Source of the DNA: Siderastrea radians
Taxonomy: Eukaryota > Cnidaria > Anthozoa > Scleractinia > Rhizangiidae
Length of the DNA stretch: 64,000 nucleotides
Direction: 5' to 3'
Assembly (NCBI GenBank): GCA_964017195.1
Contig: OZ024891.1
Coordinates: forward strand, 1,052,694-1,116,693
A program made the translations under genes and the position numbers. Positions 30,150 through 41,200 of the stretch are shown piece after piece (position 1 is the stretch's first letter; every line of letters starts with the position of its first letter). The notes under the pieces are model-generated. The model did no database searches, was not told where the DNA came from, and saw only the letters and a list, made by a program, of their open reading frames with translations.

Positions 30150-30215
30150 CGAATAGCTGGACAGCCATTTATCCGTTGCATAAGAGTTATCCGCTTTTTG
30201 AGCAACTTGTGCCTG
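30150..30215. mobile_element. Worn remnant of the GTTGTTCAAAG MITE
   Basis: GCTGGACAGCCATTTATCCG and AGTTATCCGCTTTTTGAGCA match the right half of the MITE family at 21388, without a recognisable left end. Confidence 0.45.
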
Positions 30216-30779
30216 AACTGTAATCACTGTATAAGCATTATTTCACGCATATTTTGAACTCCCGCCAATAAGGCGAGAAAAACAACTTTGAACAGTTTGT
30301 TTACAAGCTTATAAGCTGAAATCTCCTGACATCAGTTCTTACATCGTACGGTAAGAAAAATTCTTCATTTGCCGATTTAAATGAATCCTCTGATGCTTCG
30401 GAAGCTAAAGACTGTTCCGAATCGTAGAAATACTCTTCGGAGGTTTTGCAGTCGACGGTAGGCATCTTGAGTCAAAATTCACAAAGAAACGCGACTGAGG
30501 TGGGTCTCTGACGTCACAAGCTATTAAATTGCGCAATTACCCAGGAACACGTTTTCAGTAATGGCGGACACATTTTACGCAACTTTGGAGCTAAAAAATA
30601 TTAGGATGGACGGTTTCTTGTTCAGTTTTCTAGGTAAATATAGACACAACGCGATATTCTGCGACAGAATTTGGCGGAAATAAACCTACGAATTTCGTCT
30701 CAGTGGCACTTTAAGACCCGGATACGCAGTCTTGATTTAAGTAGCATTTTAGATGGATGTAGTGGCTGCTACCTTTGCA

Positions 30780-31010
30780 ATTCGTAATTTTTTAATTACG
30801 ATTTTAAAATTACAAGATTTTCGAATTTTTGATAATCATAAGTGGAGTTTTTGTAGTATGTATGTTGAGTGAGTAATCATAAGTAGTTTCTAGTTTTGAC
30901 TCTATGCTAATTCATTTTGTATTTTTAGATTGTATTTTAGAAAGTTAGGTGTCCTCTATTAGCAGTTGGGAATCCCCTCTGCTAGATTTTTTCTTGACAC
31001 GTTAATAAAG

Positions 31011-31051
<41 letters not shown>
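30780..31051 (+). repeat. Probable LINE 3' tail ending in (ATT)n
   Basis: GTTAATAAAGTCATT followed by about 13 ATT units resembles the 3' ends of CR1/L2-like non-LTR retrotransposons, which end in short tandem repeats. No coding part is present, so this would be a severely 5'-truncated copy. Confidence 0.45.
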
Positions 31052-31268
31052 TGAGAGTAGCCAGAAAGCTAATATTTCTGAGAAAAGAACAACAAAATAC
31101 TCTATAAAAAATACACAGAATATCAAATATATGAAAAGAGTCATATACAAAATTTACAAAATTTACATTCTATTTGTATAATATATGTATTTAGGCCTGC
31201 ATGTCAAGGTTAGCTAAAATTCTCTTAAAGTTAGCAAAATTGCTAGTCCTTACAGAGTTTGGCAGTAA

Positions 31269-32653
31269 GGGACTGTGCAATAATTACCTGGAGGGGGGGT
31301 TGGGAAATGGGTAAAATAAGGTTCAAAATTAAGTTGCACCCCCTCTCACTAAGCGAAAATTAACTTTAACCTCCCCTCACCTACTGATAATATTAAGGTC
31401 AACCCTCCTCCCCCCCCCCCACCCTCCTGCTTCCTTCCCCCGTTGATTCCCTCTTACCTAATTTACGTGTTGGATGTCTTCCTCAGGCACAAAAAGTACT
31501 TCAAATGACTCTTCAACGTATGAGTTCTCTCCATCGGAATCACTTGACTCTGATTCTGAAGTCGTGTCGTCTTCACACGAGTTATAACATTCTTCATCTT
31601 CCAGAACATCCCTGGCAGTATTTTCACGTGCGTGGCTGAGAACTCGTTTAGTTAAATCAGCCTTACTTCCAATTTTCCTGAGACAACGTTGTTTCAAGTA
31701 CATTTTCAGCTGGCTGTTCGTAAGCGCTTCCATATCTGTTTCATTTCCAAGAAATATTAGACGGAAGAGCGTTCCTTTTTCTAACTTTTTTTTTTCGCCT
31801 TTGCATCCAAGAACTCAAGGTGCTCTACATAACTTTTACACGCCGGCTCGTCCACGTTGTACTGGGAACAGAACTCTTGCAAAGACCTTTCTTCAGAGGA
31901 GGAAATTTTCCCTCGTTGAACAATTTCTTTATCTGGACACGGGGGAAGTTTATAAGCTTACTTTGCAAAGTAATCAAACTGTTTATATTCAACTAGATCA
32001 ATGTATTGCTATTAAAGTCAACAGTTGTGTTTTCCATTCTCTTTAACTATAATACAATGTAGGCTATCCTACATTGGCATCTTTCTTTTTCATTGAATAA
32101 CATCATAGTGTCAGGGCCGTAGCCAGACTTTTGTGATAACCGAGGCAATTGCAAAAGCGCTGAAAGCGCGAGCTTTTAGGGGTTCCGGGAGCATGCTCCC
32201 CCAGAAAATTTCAAAATCTAGATGCTCGGAAATGCTATTTTAAGCATTTTCCTGGTGGTATTTTCCCCCAAACATAACCAAAATCCAAACTAACTTTAAC
32301 AGCATTCCTGGTGCCAATAAAGTAGAACTGTTTTAATATATAATAGAGGCATTCCTCTCCTACTACATGACAGACAGGAAAATATTAAATAATCAGCCAG
32401 TTCAGAGATCAAAGCACCTGGAGTTGATATTTTCCCAGTTTAATTCCAGTGTAAGCAAGTATAAATGTTTGAACTCTAATAGCTCTTCTACCACTTTTCC
32501 AGTTTGTGAAAAAGAAAGAAAAAAGTAATGCGCCCCCCCCTGTATGTATTAAATTTTACATCCAGCCCCCCTCTCTCTAGTTGTGATTTTCCCCTATGCC
32601 CCTCCCCCTCTGGTTTCCCACCCCCCCCCTCCAGGTAATTATTGCACAGTCCC
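31269..32653. mobile_element. TIR element with TAA target duplication, SAP ORF inside
   Basis: TAA at 31266-31268 and 32654-32656 flank a 1,385-bp segment. Its ends start GGGACTGTGCAATAATTACC on both sides and match as an inverted repeat for about 30 bp, including a G-rich run. A 3-bp TAA duplication and GGG start fit PIF/Harbinger-like elements, though other classes are possible. It contains the SAP-domain ORF and a second, unrelated repeat (about 32115-32300). Confidence 0.65.
31458..31733 (-). CDS. SAP-domain ORF, transposon-borne
   Basis: A 91-residue ORF begins MEALTNSQLKMYLKQRCLRK and continues to a basic segment with LTKRVLSHA, matching the SAP fold (helix 'L..yL..r.l...G.Ka.L..Rv'), which binds AT-rich DNA. 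It is followed by an acidic Asp/Glu/Ser tail (SESESSDSDGE). Possible splice donors (GTAAAT within the last codons, or GTAAGA just after the stop) suggest this could be a first exon. The location inside a TIR element suggests an element-encoded or captured DNA-binding protein. Confidence 0.5.
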   Translation of the reverse strand: MEALTNSQLKMYLKQRCLRKIGSKADLTKRVLSHARENTARDVLEDEECYNSCEDDTTSESESSDSDGENSYVEESFEVLFVPEEDIQHVN

Positions 32654-32916
32654 TAAGTTCCATTGTTTAGCAGCATCGTAAGAAAAAGAATGAAGGCCGT
32701 AAGTAGTAGTTCTGGGCACAGGGGGTGTCAGAATATAATTACCGCGTAAATTATAGGAAACATCACGGAGAGTGAACAGTTTGTTAAACAGTAGTTGCCA
32801 TTTTCTTTATTTTCGAAGTATTTCTCAAATATTGTTAAAACTCAGTGTGGTTATCAATGTATGGTCGAGACATAAACCACTACAGTGGATTAAGTTTAGT
32901 GTTACCGTAAAAGTAA

Positions 32917-33830
32917 ATCTCAAGGGAGTATTTGGATGACGTCGTTGACACTAAAGGCTTTTAGGATAACAAGAGGGCTCGAAAGGTTATAAATGAAGTT
33001 CCCCCGATTACAAATTTCAAGGACTCTTGGGTGTTAAGCTTTGCCTGCTCTTTAGTTTGAAGAGGGTATACAAAAAGCCAATCCACACGTGAAGAACCAT
33101 GTGAAGAACCACGTGAAGACGCTTGCTTTAAGTAGACTGCGAGCAGTCGTTTTGTTTGGTTGTTTGTTTGTTTGTTTGTTTTTTAGATTCTACCCGCAAA
33201 GGGGGATGTATGAACCATGCGAGCCAACGCTAAAAACGAGGAGGGGTTGGGGAGAGGGACGAAAGATACGCTACATTGCTCGACTTTGTTTCACAGATGA
33301 GACAATTTTAACAATAGTAAAATTTTGTTCTAAATGGGTACAATCAGTGTCAAGTTTCAGCAAATTAAATCTGAAGAAAGTATTTGGATGACGTCGTTGA
33401 CACTAAAGGCTTTTATGATGAGACCTGATAACAAGGGGGCTCGAAAAGCTATAAATGAAGGGCCCCGATTACAAATTTCAAGAACTCTTGGGTTTTGAAC
33501 TTCGTTGGCCTTTTTCAGTTTGATGAGGGTAAACAAAAAGCTAAAACATTCTTCAAAAGTGAAGACGGACCTTTTTACAATCAATAATTAAAGACAACTG
33601 CTTTTAGTAGACTGCTTTTAGTTAAATTAAATTAAATTTGTTTTCTTAGATCCCACGCGCAAACGGTAACGTATGAATCATGCCAGCCAACGTTAAATCA
33701 AGGAGGGACAGGAGAGAAGAACCAAAGATACATCACATTGCTCCACTTTGTTTCAACGATTACTCAATGGTTATAACTTTGCCCTAAATGGGTATTGATT
33801 TTTATACTGGAAAAAATTCTCCAAGAGAGT
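32917..33830 (+). repeat. Two tandem copies of an about 450-bp unit
   Basis: GTATTTGGATGACGTCGTTG opens both copies (about 32928 and 33380). They continue in parallel (CTCGAAA..TATAAATGAAG, GATTACAAATTTCAAG.ACTC, CTAAATGGGTA) with indels, showing clear divergence. No ORF is conserved between copies. Confidence 0.7.
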
Positions 33831-33939
33831 CAAACTGAGAGGTTTCACATGGCAGCAAGTCTACCTTTAAACGACAGGGAACATTCTACCCACGTCGTTA
33901 TGGGAGCTTCAAGGGCTCACAGTTAATTATGCTATTAAG

Positions 33940-34076
33940 TATGGCGTTCAGGGCGTGTTGGGAAAGAAGAATGTGTCATACATCGATTACGATATCGAGA
34001 TATGTTCAAAGTTTTAACATCGACGTATGACTTCCTCTTTCCTCCGGACACGCCCCTGAAACGCCGTACTTGATGC
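33940..34076. repeat. Imperfect hairpin
   Basis: AAGTATGGCGTTCAGGGCGTG at the left pairs with CACGCCCCTGAAACGCCGTACTT at the right, with further pairing around TCATACATCGAT / ATCGACGTATGA. Confidence 0.6.
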
Positions 34077-34576
34077 CTTTTTTTTAGGTTTGACAGTCAT
34101 AGATTGGTCCTAAGCTCATATCTCTTCATCAGTGCAACACAATATCATTCCCTTGTATTTGCAGCAGCAGTTTTCCACCTCTGCCACGGGTTGCTACGCT
34201 CCCGGCTCTGCGGGTAGCCAACCGTTATTTCGACCGTTGCTTCTTTTAATTGGAGAATTTCGTTTTCTTTCCTACCAAGTTCCTAAGTTTATCTCAGATA
34301 ATTAGCCGCTTGGGAGAAAAACGTGAGAAATATGAAGAGATCTGTTGTGGCGTTAAGACGTTGTCGACGGTAAATGACCGTTTGCCATCCTGAGCACGAG
34401 CTTGCCACATCTTCTTGGGCACATACTGTATCTCATACATACTGGATTTTACGGTAACACTAAACTTAATCCACTGTAGTGCTTTATGTCTCGGCCATAC
34501 ATTGGTAACTACACTGGGTCTTAACTGTATTTGAAAAATACTTCTAAAATAAAGAAAATGGCAACTTCTGTTTAAT

Positions 34577-36038
34577 AGACGTAAAACCCGTTATGATCAG
34601 TTGTAGTGCATCATACCTGTCCATAATGGGGACTGCATAGAACGCTCCACACCTTGGAAAAAGTAACGTCCTCGTGCGGCCTTGTGATGCGTTTTCTTGT
34701 AGGTGTAATTTGAGAACTAAAACATCGCCTTTATGCTTTATTCTATTCTTTGATTTTTACCACCGATGTAAAAACCGCCATAGAATTTATTAAAATGCTG
34801 AAAATCAACATTTCATATGCATGAAATAAAAATAAATCGTACATCCGGTCAGCAGTCTTGCCCTCTCATTTCCAGTCTACACGTTTTGTCGATGTTAACA
34901 ACAACTTCATGGGTTCTCAAACTCAATGTCCTGCTCGATTATAGCCAGATACATATATTGGATCGTTACAGGTATGCAGTTGCTGAGTATAGTATTCGTG
35001 ATTCGACAATTTAGCTTCCTGGATGGATTTTATTGACGATTTTCAGTGCTTCGACGGCAGAAACCACAAATATAATCACTATGTTTTGATCTGCTCAATG
35101 GTCCCTTATCAAGTATCTGCGGACAAATGCGCCATCATCTGTGGTTTAAATCACCGACAAGTGGATGTAGAATGGGGAAAACTGTTAGATTTAACCTGAA
35201 TGCAAGATGCTGTGCTAGAATTGGGTTAAGAAAACGGAGCGAGCGAAGGAGAAACGCACGCGATTAATGCATGCTGTATAAATTGGCAAAACTCACAAGA
35301 TAGGCTTTGTATCAATTCCTATTTCATCCAAACTAGTGTAACGAAAACCTTATAAATCAAAGTAAGTTTACAGACAAGATTGTAAAGAATACCTTGGAAG
35401 CTTGAAAGGTCTATCCAAGGCTTTTCTGAGCCAAACAATGGAGCCTGAATATGGCCAATTTTGACATTCATTCAAATTTTCCTCAAATGTGCTCAACGGC
35501 CATGGCCATAATATAGTTTTCCCCAAAAAGATTTTATAATGTTTAAAATCTTTAGTATCCATGTAAACTCTGATGCTAATTTAGTTCCTGGGAAAAGAAT
35601 ACTTTGGGAGAAATTGCGAAAAAGGTTGTGCTTGTTTTGGCGGATTGTCAAAATGGCCGAAAGGTAACCTAGTTCAGCGATCAATTTTAGCACGTTTATG
35701 AAAGTCAAAATACTTTAACATCAAGTTTTAGAAACTAGAGGAATGGAGCTTCTCCCTGGGGAATTTCTGTTTTAATTGGTTTACATTCACCCGAGAACCA
35801 GACCAGTTAATTTTTCTTTTTAGGGGCAAAATTTTTTCTCAAAATATGACTTTGAGGGTAGCATGATTGATTGCGGTTAACATAGCAACGACACATCTGC
35901 TGACCTTTATATGGCTGGTTTCGTTCATCCCCCCCCCCTCCAGGCAACCTAACTTCACACAAAAAATGAAGGGGGTTAAAATTCTTCATTTAGAACTTTG
36001 CTACACTTTCTGAGAGAACTGCTCTTAATGCCTTCTTT
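34577..36038 (-). repeat. Right arm of the 1.4-kb inverted segmental duplication
   Basis: Reverse complement of 23240-24692. This copy is continuous with the mucin gene's last exon (35990-36165), so it includes the tail-coding end and 3' flanking DNA of the gene. The downstream edge meets the 32790-34568 inverted repeat. Confidence 0.85.
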
Positions 36039-36165
36039 ATTTCACCTTGAAGGAAGACAATAATACATGTACTCACCGCTAAGATAATGATTATCACAAC
36101 AAGTATGAGGACAACTGTTGAAGCAACAATCACTACAATGACCCACGTCTCAAGCTTGGAAGATT
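35990..36165 (-). CDS. Mucin exon 5: transmembrane segment and cytoplasmic tail
   Basis: Acceptor TTTTAACAACAG precedes 36165. The exon reads ESSKLETW, then a hydrophobic helix [20 protein letters not shown] continuing to about VFLQ, and a basic tail [18 protein letters not shown] before the stop. The frame joins exon 4 in phase 1. A strong donor-like GTGAGT at 36071-36076 lies inside, so an isoform with another tail is possible. The tail part is duplicated, inverted, at 23.24 kb. Confidence 0.7.
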
Positions 36166-38209
36166 CTGTTGTTAAAAGAGCAGGATTAACAATTATTCCA
36201 CGGAAATGAATCGAATGTGAAATCACAGCAAATGCGGCACGCCGCGAAATTCTAGAAGAGTTAATGTTAGGTTCTAAACGGCATAAAGAGGACACTGTTT
36301 AGTTTCCAGTTGAGCAAAACTGGGTATCATTATCATTGACATAATTAGTGTCTATATATATATATATATAAAACAGTTAATGGTTGCCTCAGGCCAACAA
36401 AGAATGCCACTGCGTCAGGAGGATCAAAGATTCACAGTCCAAGCCTCACTGCATGGAATTAAAACTCGTTGAAGGAAAGCGAGGACGGACAACTTCTGAC
36501 GACTAAAAAGTTAAAAAATTTAATAAAAAATAAAAACGTTTCGGTCTTAGACCTTCATCAGTTACATGACAAATTGAACTTATCAAATCTAGCTTAAATA
36601 AGATTACAGTACAAAACAAGACGCAAAATACAATTCAATGCTATGAGTTACGTAACCGGCGTGATTATAACAATACTAAAACGAGGATAAGTGACGCTAA
36701 TCAAAACATTCAAAAATAAAAACAATATAGTATATCGATTATATAACGAAAAAAGGAAAACTAAACAATACTAACAATTAAACGTAATTACAAGGTGTAG
36801 ATACAGGTACAACACTAAATAAATGAACGATACAAGGCAAAAATTTAACAAAAGACCGGAAATATGCTACTATAAAAATAATTAACAAAAGATGACAGAT
36901 AAGGCTAAAAACTAAAAACTACTAATTCACTACTTGTGAAGTAGCAGTGCATTTCAACAAAACTCCACACATTTTAGATGATTTTTCGTTTCAATGTATT
37001 GATCAGGTGCAGGCCCCAAACAACTCGGATGAGATCGACAGGCTTTTAATTGCAAAGGAGGCTTATTGGAGTGCTCAGCCGTTCTCTTTGGCACCCCATG
37101 GTTTAAATAAAAGAAAAGAATTTCATTCTAGGAATAGAATTTGTTATAATTAATTTTCTTTTTTGCGATTCTTCGTTCGCGATATATGGCCGTTCAAAGG
37201 CCCTTTTCTTGGATTTTGTCAGCCTCTTGTGCTGGGTATACTCAAAGGCTCTGTCCGGGGAACTTTTTACGGTCATTATTGTTTAAGGGCCCCCCCCCAG
37301 GGATTTTGTTGTCTATCAGCCCTCTGGGGCTCCAAATGCCTCGATTTGGGATTTTGTTATGATCCATGTTTGCGTAAACGTAGGTTGCTTTCCTTTTGAC
37401 TGCTCTTTCTTTTGCCGCATTGCAAATGTCATCTTTTTTGAATTAGTAGTTTTTAGTTTTTAGCCTTATCTGTCATCTTTTGTTAATTATTTTTATAGTA
37501 GCATATTTCCGGTCTTTTGTTAAATGTTTGCCTTGTATCGTTCATTTATTTAGTGTTGTACCTGTATCTACACCTTGTAATTACGTTTAATTGTTAGTAT
37601 TGTTTAGTTTTCCTTTTTTCGTTATATAATCGATGTACTATATTGTTTTTATTTTTGAATGTTTTTGATTAGCGTCACTTATCCTCGTTTTAGTATTGTT
37701 ATAATCACGCCGGTTACGTAACTCATAGCATTGAATTGTATTTTGCGTCTTGTTTTGTACTGTAATCTTATTTAAGGTAGATTTGATAAGTTCAATTCTT
37801 CATGTAACTGATGAAGGTCTAAGACCGAAACGTTTTTATTTTTTATTAAATTTTTAACTTTTTAGTCGTCAGAAGTTGTCCGTCCTCGCTTTCCTTCAAC
37901 GAGTTATATATATATATGTATATATATATATTATAAATCGAGTTAACCTGCTATTAGTATGTAAAGATGTTCTAAAAATCTGTGTTAAACTGTGTTAAAG
38001 CTGGTACATAATATGCCACACACTAATAAGTAATCTACAAATGTTTAACAATAAAGATAATTTTAGAGCCCAGAGCTCATAGTTAACAGTTCAGTGTCTT
38101 TTGCGGAGATCGTTGTCCCTGGTTTTGCAAAGGGCGTGCAACATGGAAGCTACTTGACAGTTTCTATATCATGCATTATTGTCTGCTGAACTCATTCCAC
38201 TAGGTATTG

Positions 38210-38253
<44 letters not shown>

Positions 38254-41200
38254 TATAATTATTATTACTACTATAATTGACATAATATTCGCTAAAAGGT
38301 AAAATGATGTATATACAAGGCTAAAAAAGATAAAAAAGGGGGGTATAAACAATTAAAATGAACCAAACGTTTTCGACAAGTATGTCATCATCAGGGTTAA
38401 AAGGCCGTTCGTGATTTGCATGGTTTTTATACTCAGGTTATTCCCGAAGGGAACAACTGCGCAACATAGCAATTAACTTGTTTGTTCAAAGTTGGGCTCC
38501 TTTGTTGGATAATTAGGCCCTCGATGATCTTTCTCTCTAATCAGGCCCTCGATGATCTTTCTCTTATTTTAAGAGAACAAACAAGTTAATTGCTATGGTG
38601 CGCAGTTGTTCCCTTCGGGAATAACCTGAGTATAAAAACCATGCAAATCACGAACGGCCTTTTAACCCTGATGATGACATACTTGTCGAAAACGTTTGGT
38701 TCCTTTTAATTGTTCATACCCCCCCCCCCCTTTTATCTTTTTTAGCCTTGTATATACATCACTACTATAATTATTATCATCATTATTATAGCAGTACAAG
38801 ACGTTTATATGCTATCTCCCTAAATAGCACGCACAGGGCGCGAACGTAGCCTATGTAGCTAATTTTCGGAAAAAAAACCTTCTATTAAATTAATATGAAG
38901 CACTAATGCCGCTAAAATGTACAAAGTCTCTTAAGAGCCATTTTCTGAGAATATCGAGAATCGAAAGACACTCACAAAAAATCGAAATTTTTTTATTTTG
39001 CCAAAACATCCCTTTGGGTAAGCTAATTCAAGAAAAAATAATCCAAAGTTCCAACGAGTTATTTAACGGACGAAAATTTAAAAAGTTCGAAAAATGCATA
39101 AAATGGCGGTTTTAGGGTCTCTAAACGGCTCAAATCCTCACTCAACTTTAGGAAGCCGGTGAGAGCGTAAAAAAGATTCTTTCGAAACGAAACAAACCAC
39201 GCACATTATTTAACCTTTCTACTTTAAAACTGTGTAATAAATTCCCCAATGTTTCGTTTCGAACATTTTCAAGCGGCGTTTTTATCGAGCCGCTCTTAAC
39301 CTTGTTTATCACAAGGTAAAATGAAGGCCAACTTCGGCCGCTTAAAACGGCATCTGGTATGTATCGTTCAATGATTAAGACTACACAGAAAGAAAGCTCT
39401 GTTACTGTACTTTTCACCAGGAAAGTTACAGCTTTGGGAATCAAATACTTCCCCGTCAGTAAATTTTTACTGTTTAGTGATCTGAGAGGGTAGAATCATA
39501 TGCAAATTGCAGATTTAATTCCTGGAATACTGCTAACAATTACAAAGGTCGTTTAAGATAGGCTCACCATTAGTTACACATGCATGCACAATGTTTTTCC
39601 TGATCTTTGAAAGAAAGTTCTGCTTTCTTGAGTCTTGCTGAGTCTTAAAATGTTAAAACCAAGCAGATTTTTAACGGCATTTCAACAAGACAGGAATCCA
39701 TTCATTCAACTTAACCAAGATAACATCGAAAACACAGAGAAACGACGTACTATGCCGCCTACCTTGCCAACCGAAAACGCAACAATGCAACAGAAAAACA
39801 TTCGAAACTGTAAACAATCGAATTTTCAGTTTCCTGATTGAGCGACGATATTTTAAACTCATCGCCTAGAGGAATACGCGGAAAGACAGGTGACCTCTAC
39901 ACTGACCTGCACGTGTCACACCACACTAAAAGAGAGAGTCACGTATTCGATTTCTGTTATGTGAGTTGAGATAAAAACTTGGTGGAAAGTTAAAAAGAAA
40001 AAAAAACTTGCAACAGACAGCTAGTACTTTGCTGGATTACATGTTAGCACAAGCTCCACAAAGGAGTTTTTACGGTCACGACTCTCTCTATTAAGCGCGG
40101 TAATTTCGCAATGTACGTGCTGTTGTAATTTTACTACTAATTTAATTACAGTTCATGAAATAAAATAAACATTGCAGTAAGTTACATTCACAGCGTGTAA
40201 ATACTGATATATGGCGTCGTGTAGTTTTTCCACTCTTCTGGAGAGGGTTACTGCCTGTGGATTAAGCAGTTGTTACCCAGGCCACGTTGAAGATGTTTCC
40301 CTAAAAGAATGCACAAGACACATCTCGCGGCATCTTTAATTGCAGGGACTAAGTGCAGATAAAGCGGTTGACAGTGAATTCAAGTTGTTGTTAGCCCGAG
40401 CAGGTAATGTTATTGCATTTTGTTCTGGAATTACTGTGTCCCACAATTTTGGCCGCAGATACTTCATGGCGCTCGGCGTCCTTTAATCTAGGTTCTGCAG
40501 AGTCGCGCCACTCACGTGCCCACGGGCGCCCGGGGGATGGGGGTGGCAGGGATGGCGCAGTGGTGAGAACACTCGTCTTCCACCAATGTGGCCTGGGTTC
40601 GATTCCCGGTCCCGGTGTCATATGTGGGTTGAGTTTGTTGCTGGTTCTTGTCCTTGCTCAGAGGGTACTCCCGTTTTCCTCCCTCCACAAAAACCAACAT
40701 TTCCAGATTCCAATTCGACCTGGACGTAGGGCCATAAGGGAGACTACAGTTTGACTGTAATTATGCACCCTACTGAAATAAAGTGTATTTATTTATTTCT
40801 ATTTTGACCAATGTTTGGGTGTAGGGGTGACGCTGCGGGTTTGACACCCTGGCCCTGTTTAGGACAGAAAAACGAAATGGAATGTCGATCGCACTGACCA
40901 TACCCGGTTGGGGAAGACGGGCATAAAATTATACACCATTCTTAGGGACAGAGACCAAAAACCGTATCCTGTCTAGCTGCAAACCCCACTATAGTCCACA
41001 TAAGGGAGTAACCCTCCCTTCCGGGCGGGGGAATGGGGGTGGTGATGCCGTGTTTAGCATGACGATAGCACGATGTAATTTCAGACGCCGAAAATTGAAC
41101 TTCAATGCAATCTTCCTTGGTAGCAGTTCAAGCGAGCGAGACGCGGAAGCCACGCAGGCCCATGCGAGAACTCGCCCACATGATACCTTTTCTCGCTTTG

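Larger units (their letters stand above)
28398..30710 (+). mobile_element. TTAA-flanked Kolobok-like element B containing a THAP exon
   Basis: TTAA at 28394-28397 and 30711-30714 flank AGTGCCACTG at the left and CAGTGGCACT at the right, an exact 10-bp inverted repeat. The 2.3-kb interior carries a plus-strand THAP-domain ORF. Kolobok transposases are known to carry THAP domains and to duplicate TTAA, so structure and content agree. No catalytic transposase domain is visible, so the copy is degenerate. Confidence 0.6.
32790..34568. repeat. Inverted-repeat structure, arms about 120 bp
   Basis: The left arm 32790-32913 (GTTGCCATTTTCTTTATTTT ... ACTACAGTGGATTAAGTTTA) is repeated inverted at 34450-34568. 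The loop holds the tandem duplication at 32917-33830 and the hairpin at 33940-34076. The right edge directly abuts the duplicated segment starting at 34577. It may be a non-autonomous transposon whose target duplication I could not define. Confidence 0.65.
36464..37907 (+). mobile_element. Penelope-like retroelement fragment flanked by inverted terminal copies
   Basis: The right end (37441-37907) is repeated inverted and nearly perfectly at the left (36464-36930), with about 510 bp between. The middle carries the C-terminal end of a Penelope GIY-YIG endonuclease (36937-37156), in the same direction as the right terminal copy. Inverted, truncated terminal repeats are usual in Penelope-like elements. 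Each arm carries a CTGATGA...GAAACG motif resembling a hammerhead ribozyme core. The flanks are AT dinucleotide runs. Confidence 0.75.

Noticed and set aside
31011..31051. Poly-Leu or poly-Asn coding ORFs over ATT repeats
   Set aside because: Microsatellite translations, also seen at 62710-62764; not genes.
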